Assembly (NCBI GenBank): GCA_021204735.1
Contig: JAJPYV010000017.1
Location: forward strand, 3,800-10,764
Direction of reading: 5' to 3'
DNA from: Prevotella sp.
GTDB taxonomy: Bacteria > Bacteroidota > Bacteroidia > Bacteroidales > Bacteroidaceae
Length of the DNA stretch: 6,965 nucleotides
The translations under genes were made by a program, and so were the position numbers. Shown piece after piece: positions 5,372 through 6,965 of this stretch. Each line of letters begins with the position of its first letter. Positions within the stretch are counted from its first letter, which is position 1. Under the pieces are notes generated by a model. It made no database searches. It had not been told where the DNA came from and worked only from the letters and a program-made list of their open reading frames with translations.

Positions 5372-6874
5372 ATGAGCGGAAGATATTTATTGGGTTTTGA
5401 CGTTGGCAGTTCATCTGTCAAGGCCGCTCTTGTAAACGCTGACAACGGTACATGTGTGGCATCTGCGTTTTACCCGGAGAAAGAAGCTCCGATTATTGCC
5501 CAGAAAGCAGGGTGGGCGGAGCAAGATCCACAGATGTGGTGGGAGAATGCGAAATTAAGTCTTCGCAAGGTGATGAAAGATGCCTGTGTCAGTGGTGATG
5601 AGATAAAAGCAATAGGTATCTCATACCAAATGCACGGACTTGTCTGCGTTGACAAAGAGCGGAAAGTGTTGCGCCCATCTATTATCTGGTGCGATTCCCG
5701 TGCCGTGCCATACGGAGAGAAAGCATTTGAGGACTTGGGCTCAGAACAGTGCCTTAGTCATTTGCTCAACTCGCCAGGTAACTTCACTGCCGCAAAATTA
5801 GCATGGGTGAAGGAAAACGAGCCGCAGATATTTGAAAAGATACATAAGATAATGCTCCCTGGCGACTATATCGCCATGAAGTTGAGCGGTGTGATAAACA
5901 CTACAATAAGTGGTTTGAGTGAAGGCATGCTGTGGGACTTCAAGATGAAAAAGCCAGCAAATTTCCTTATGGATTACTTTGGTTTCAGTGAGGATATTAT
6001 CGCTAATATCGTACCAACATTCAGTGTGCAGGGTGAGGTTAGTGCCGAAGCAGCAGCCGAATTAGGATTGAAAGAAGGTACGCCAATCAGTTATAGGGGA
6101 GGCGACCAACCCAACAATGCATTAAGTCTTAATGTATTCAACCCAGGTGAGATTGCCTCTACAGCAGGAACGTCGGGAGTGGTTTACGGTGTATTAGGTG
6201 GGGTAGGCTATGACAAGAAGAGTCGTGTGAATACATTTGCCCATGTGAACTATACGAAAGACCTTGACCGCCTCGGTGTATTGTTGTGCATCAACGGCAC
6301 AGGTATTCTCAATGCATGGGTGCGCCGTAACGTTGCGCCAGAAGGTATCTCTTATTCAGACCTGAACGACTTTGCCGCTTCTGTTCCGGTGGGCAGTGAC
6401 GGAGTTACGATAATTCCATTTGGTAACGGTGCGGAGCGAGTCATAGAAAACCGTGAGATTGGTTGTTCTATTCATGGTATCAATTTCAACAAGCACAGTA
6501 AGGCACATATCGTGCGTGCTGCACAAGAAGGAATTGTATTCAGTTTCTGTTATGGTATGGAAATCATGCGACAGATGGGAATGGACATTCACAAAATCCA
6601 TGCAGGCAAGGCAAATATGTTTCTCAGTCCTCTGTTCCGTGATACCCTTGCCAATGTCAGTGGAGCTACAATAGAGTTGTACGAGACCGACGGCAGTGTC
6701 GGAGCAGCTAAGGGAGCCGGCATGGGTTGCGGTATATACAAGGACAACAACGAGGCATTTGAGTCATTGCGGAAACTCGCTGTAGTAGAGCCAGATGAAA
6801 AGCAGCACGACTGTTATCAGGCAGCTTACGAGCGTTGGAAAGAGACGTTGAGACAGTGTTTGGAGACAAAATAG
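5372..6874 (+). CDS. xylB: Xylulokinase (FGGY carbohydrate kinase)
   Basis: The 500-residue cytoplasmic kinase phosphorylates D-xylulose with ATP to D-xylulose 5-phosphate, the entry to the pentose phosphate pathway. The N-terminal FGGY domain begins with the phosphate-binding loop GFDVGSSSVKAAL (8-20, Asp10) and carries QMHGL (86-90), the substrate-loop signature of xylulokinases, then WCDSRA (106-111). The second domain begins near GGDQPNNAL (243-251), where Asp245 matches the catalytic base, with the nucleotide-binding TAGTSGVVYG (264-273) and a glycine-rich GSVGAAKGAGMG (441-452). Length is normal for the family (about 485-500). Xylulokinase rather than another FGGY kinase is supported by xylA beginning 39 bases downstream. 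The start follows an A-rich stretch without a Shine-Dalgarno; the N-terminus fits the family. Confidence 0.95.
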   Translation: MSGRYLLGFDVGSSSVKAALVNADNGTCVASAFYPEKEAPIIAQKAGWAEQDPQMWWENAKLSLRKVMKDACVSGDEIKAIGISYQMHGLVCVDKERKVLRPSIIWCDSRAVPYGEKAFEDLGSEQCLSHLLNSPGNFTAAKLAWVKENEPQIFEKIHKIMLPGDYIAMKLSGVINTTISGLSEGMLWDFKMKKPANFLMDYFGFSEDIIANIVPTFSVQGEVSAEAAAELGLKEGTPISYRGGDQPNNALSLNVFNPGEIASTAGTSGVVYGVLGGVGYDKKSRVNTFAHVNYTKDLDRLGVLLCINGTGILNAWVRRNVAPEGISYSDLNDFAASVPVGSDGVTIIPFGNGAERVIENREIGCSIHGINFNKHSKAHIVRAAQEGIVFSFCYGMEIMRQMGMDIHKIHAGKANMFLSPLFRDTLANVSGATIELYETDGSVGAAKGAGMGCGIYKDNNEAFESLRKLAVVEPDEKQHDCYQAAYERWKETLRQCLETK

Positions 6875-6890
6875 TATTTTTATAAAAATA
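6875..6890. repeat. A/T-only 16-base palindrome between xylB and xylA
   Basis: TATTTTTATAAAAATA is a perfect palindrome directly after the xylB stop. It contains no G or C, so any RNA hairpin would be weak; it is unlikely to be a full terminator inside the xylBA operon. It might mark an mRNA processing site or be a product of base composition. Confidence 0.35.
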
Positions 6891-6913
6891 AAACGTATTA
6901 AATTATTAAAGTT

Positions 6914-6965
6914 ATGGCAAAAGAGTATTTTCCACAGATCGGTAAGATCAAGTATGAAGGCAAGG
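6914..6965 (+). CDS. xylA: Xylose isomerase, first 17 codons
   Basis: The gene is cut by the right edge. The 17 complete codons read MAKEYFPQIGKIKYEGK, the characteristic N-terminus of the Bacteroidota class II xylose isomerases (FFP.I.KI.FEGK pattern). The enzyme interconverts D-xylose and D-xylulose, supplying the substrate of XylB. It lies 39 bases after xylB in the same direction, the xylBA order I know from Bacteroides and Prevotella. A xylose transporter gene commonly follows in such clusters but is not in view. No Shine-Dalgarno is seen; the sequence before the ATG (TTAAAGTT) is A/T-rich like that before xylB. Confidence 0.9.
   Translation, partial: MAKEYFPQIGKIKYEGK

Noticed and set aside
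6356..6674. Frames on both strands inside xylB
   Set aside because: They overlap the intact kinase frame and have no family features.

Overview
The window looks like chromosomal DNA of a Bacteroidota species, most probably Bacteroidales (Prevotella/Bacteroides-like). The evidence is the protein families and their order, the moderate G+C coding sequence with A/T-rich gaps, the near absence of Shine-Dalgarno sequences, and promoters of the Bacteroidota sigma-factor type (TTTG, about 19 bases, TAnnTTTG). The assignment is by recognition only; no search was run.

Layout. (1) Positions 1-2306 on the minus strand hold the start of a glycogen-metabolism operon. A GH133-type glycogen debranching enzyme (354-2306) is followed 18 bases later by the N-terminus of a GT4/GT5-like glycosyltransferase that runs off the left edge. 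A near-perfect minus-strand promoter lies at 2387-2417. (2) Positions 2508-4268 on the plus strand encode aspartyl-tRNA synthetase (aspS), divergent from the glycogen genes. The longest reading frame starts at 2487, but the family N-terminus and the promoter position both favour 2508. (3) Positions 4324-5133 hold two small winged-helix-type proteins: a 98-residue one with a lysine-rich N-terminal tail (DUF2582-like) and a 118-residue one with an acidic C-terminal tail. A strong intrinsic-terminator hairpin separates them. (4) Positions 5134-6965 hold a D-xylose catabolic operon: a 238-base leader rich in small repeats and hairpins, xylulokinase (xylB, complete), and the first 17 codons of xylose isomerase (xylA), cut by the right edge.

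How the parts work together. The glycogen genes would remodel storage glucan. XylA and XylB convert D-xylose to D-xylulose and then D-xylulose 5-phosphate for the pentose phosphate pathway. AspRS is housekeeping. The two small proteins have no established role. Nothing in the window is an obvious mobile element, CRISPR array, tRNA or rRNA.

No clear new system is visible. The points most worth a second look are the pair of small winged-helix proteins with oppositely charged tails, the clamp-binding-like motifs in the second of them, the terminator just upstream of that gene, and the xylB leader with an operator-like inverted repeat, alternative hairpins and a 23-codon upstream reading frame ending 3 bases before xylB.
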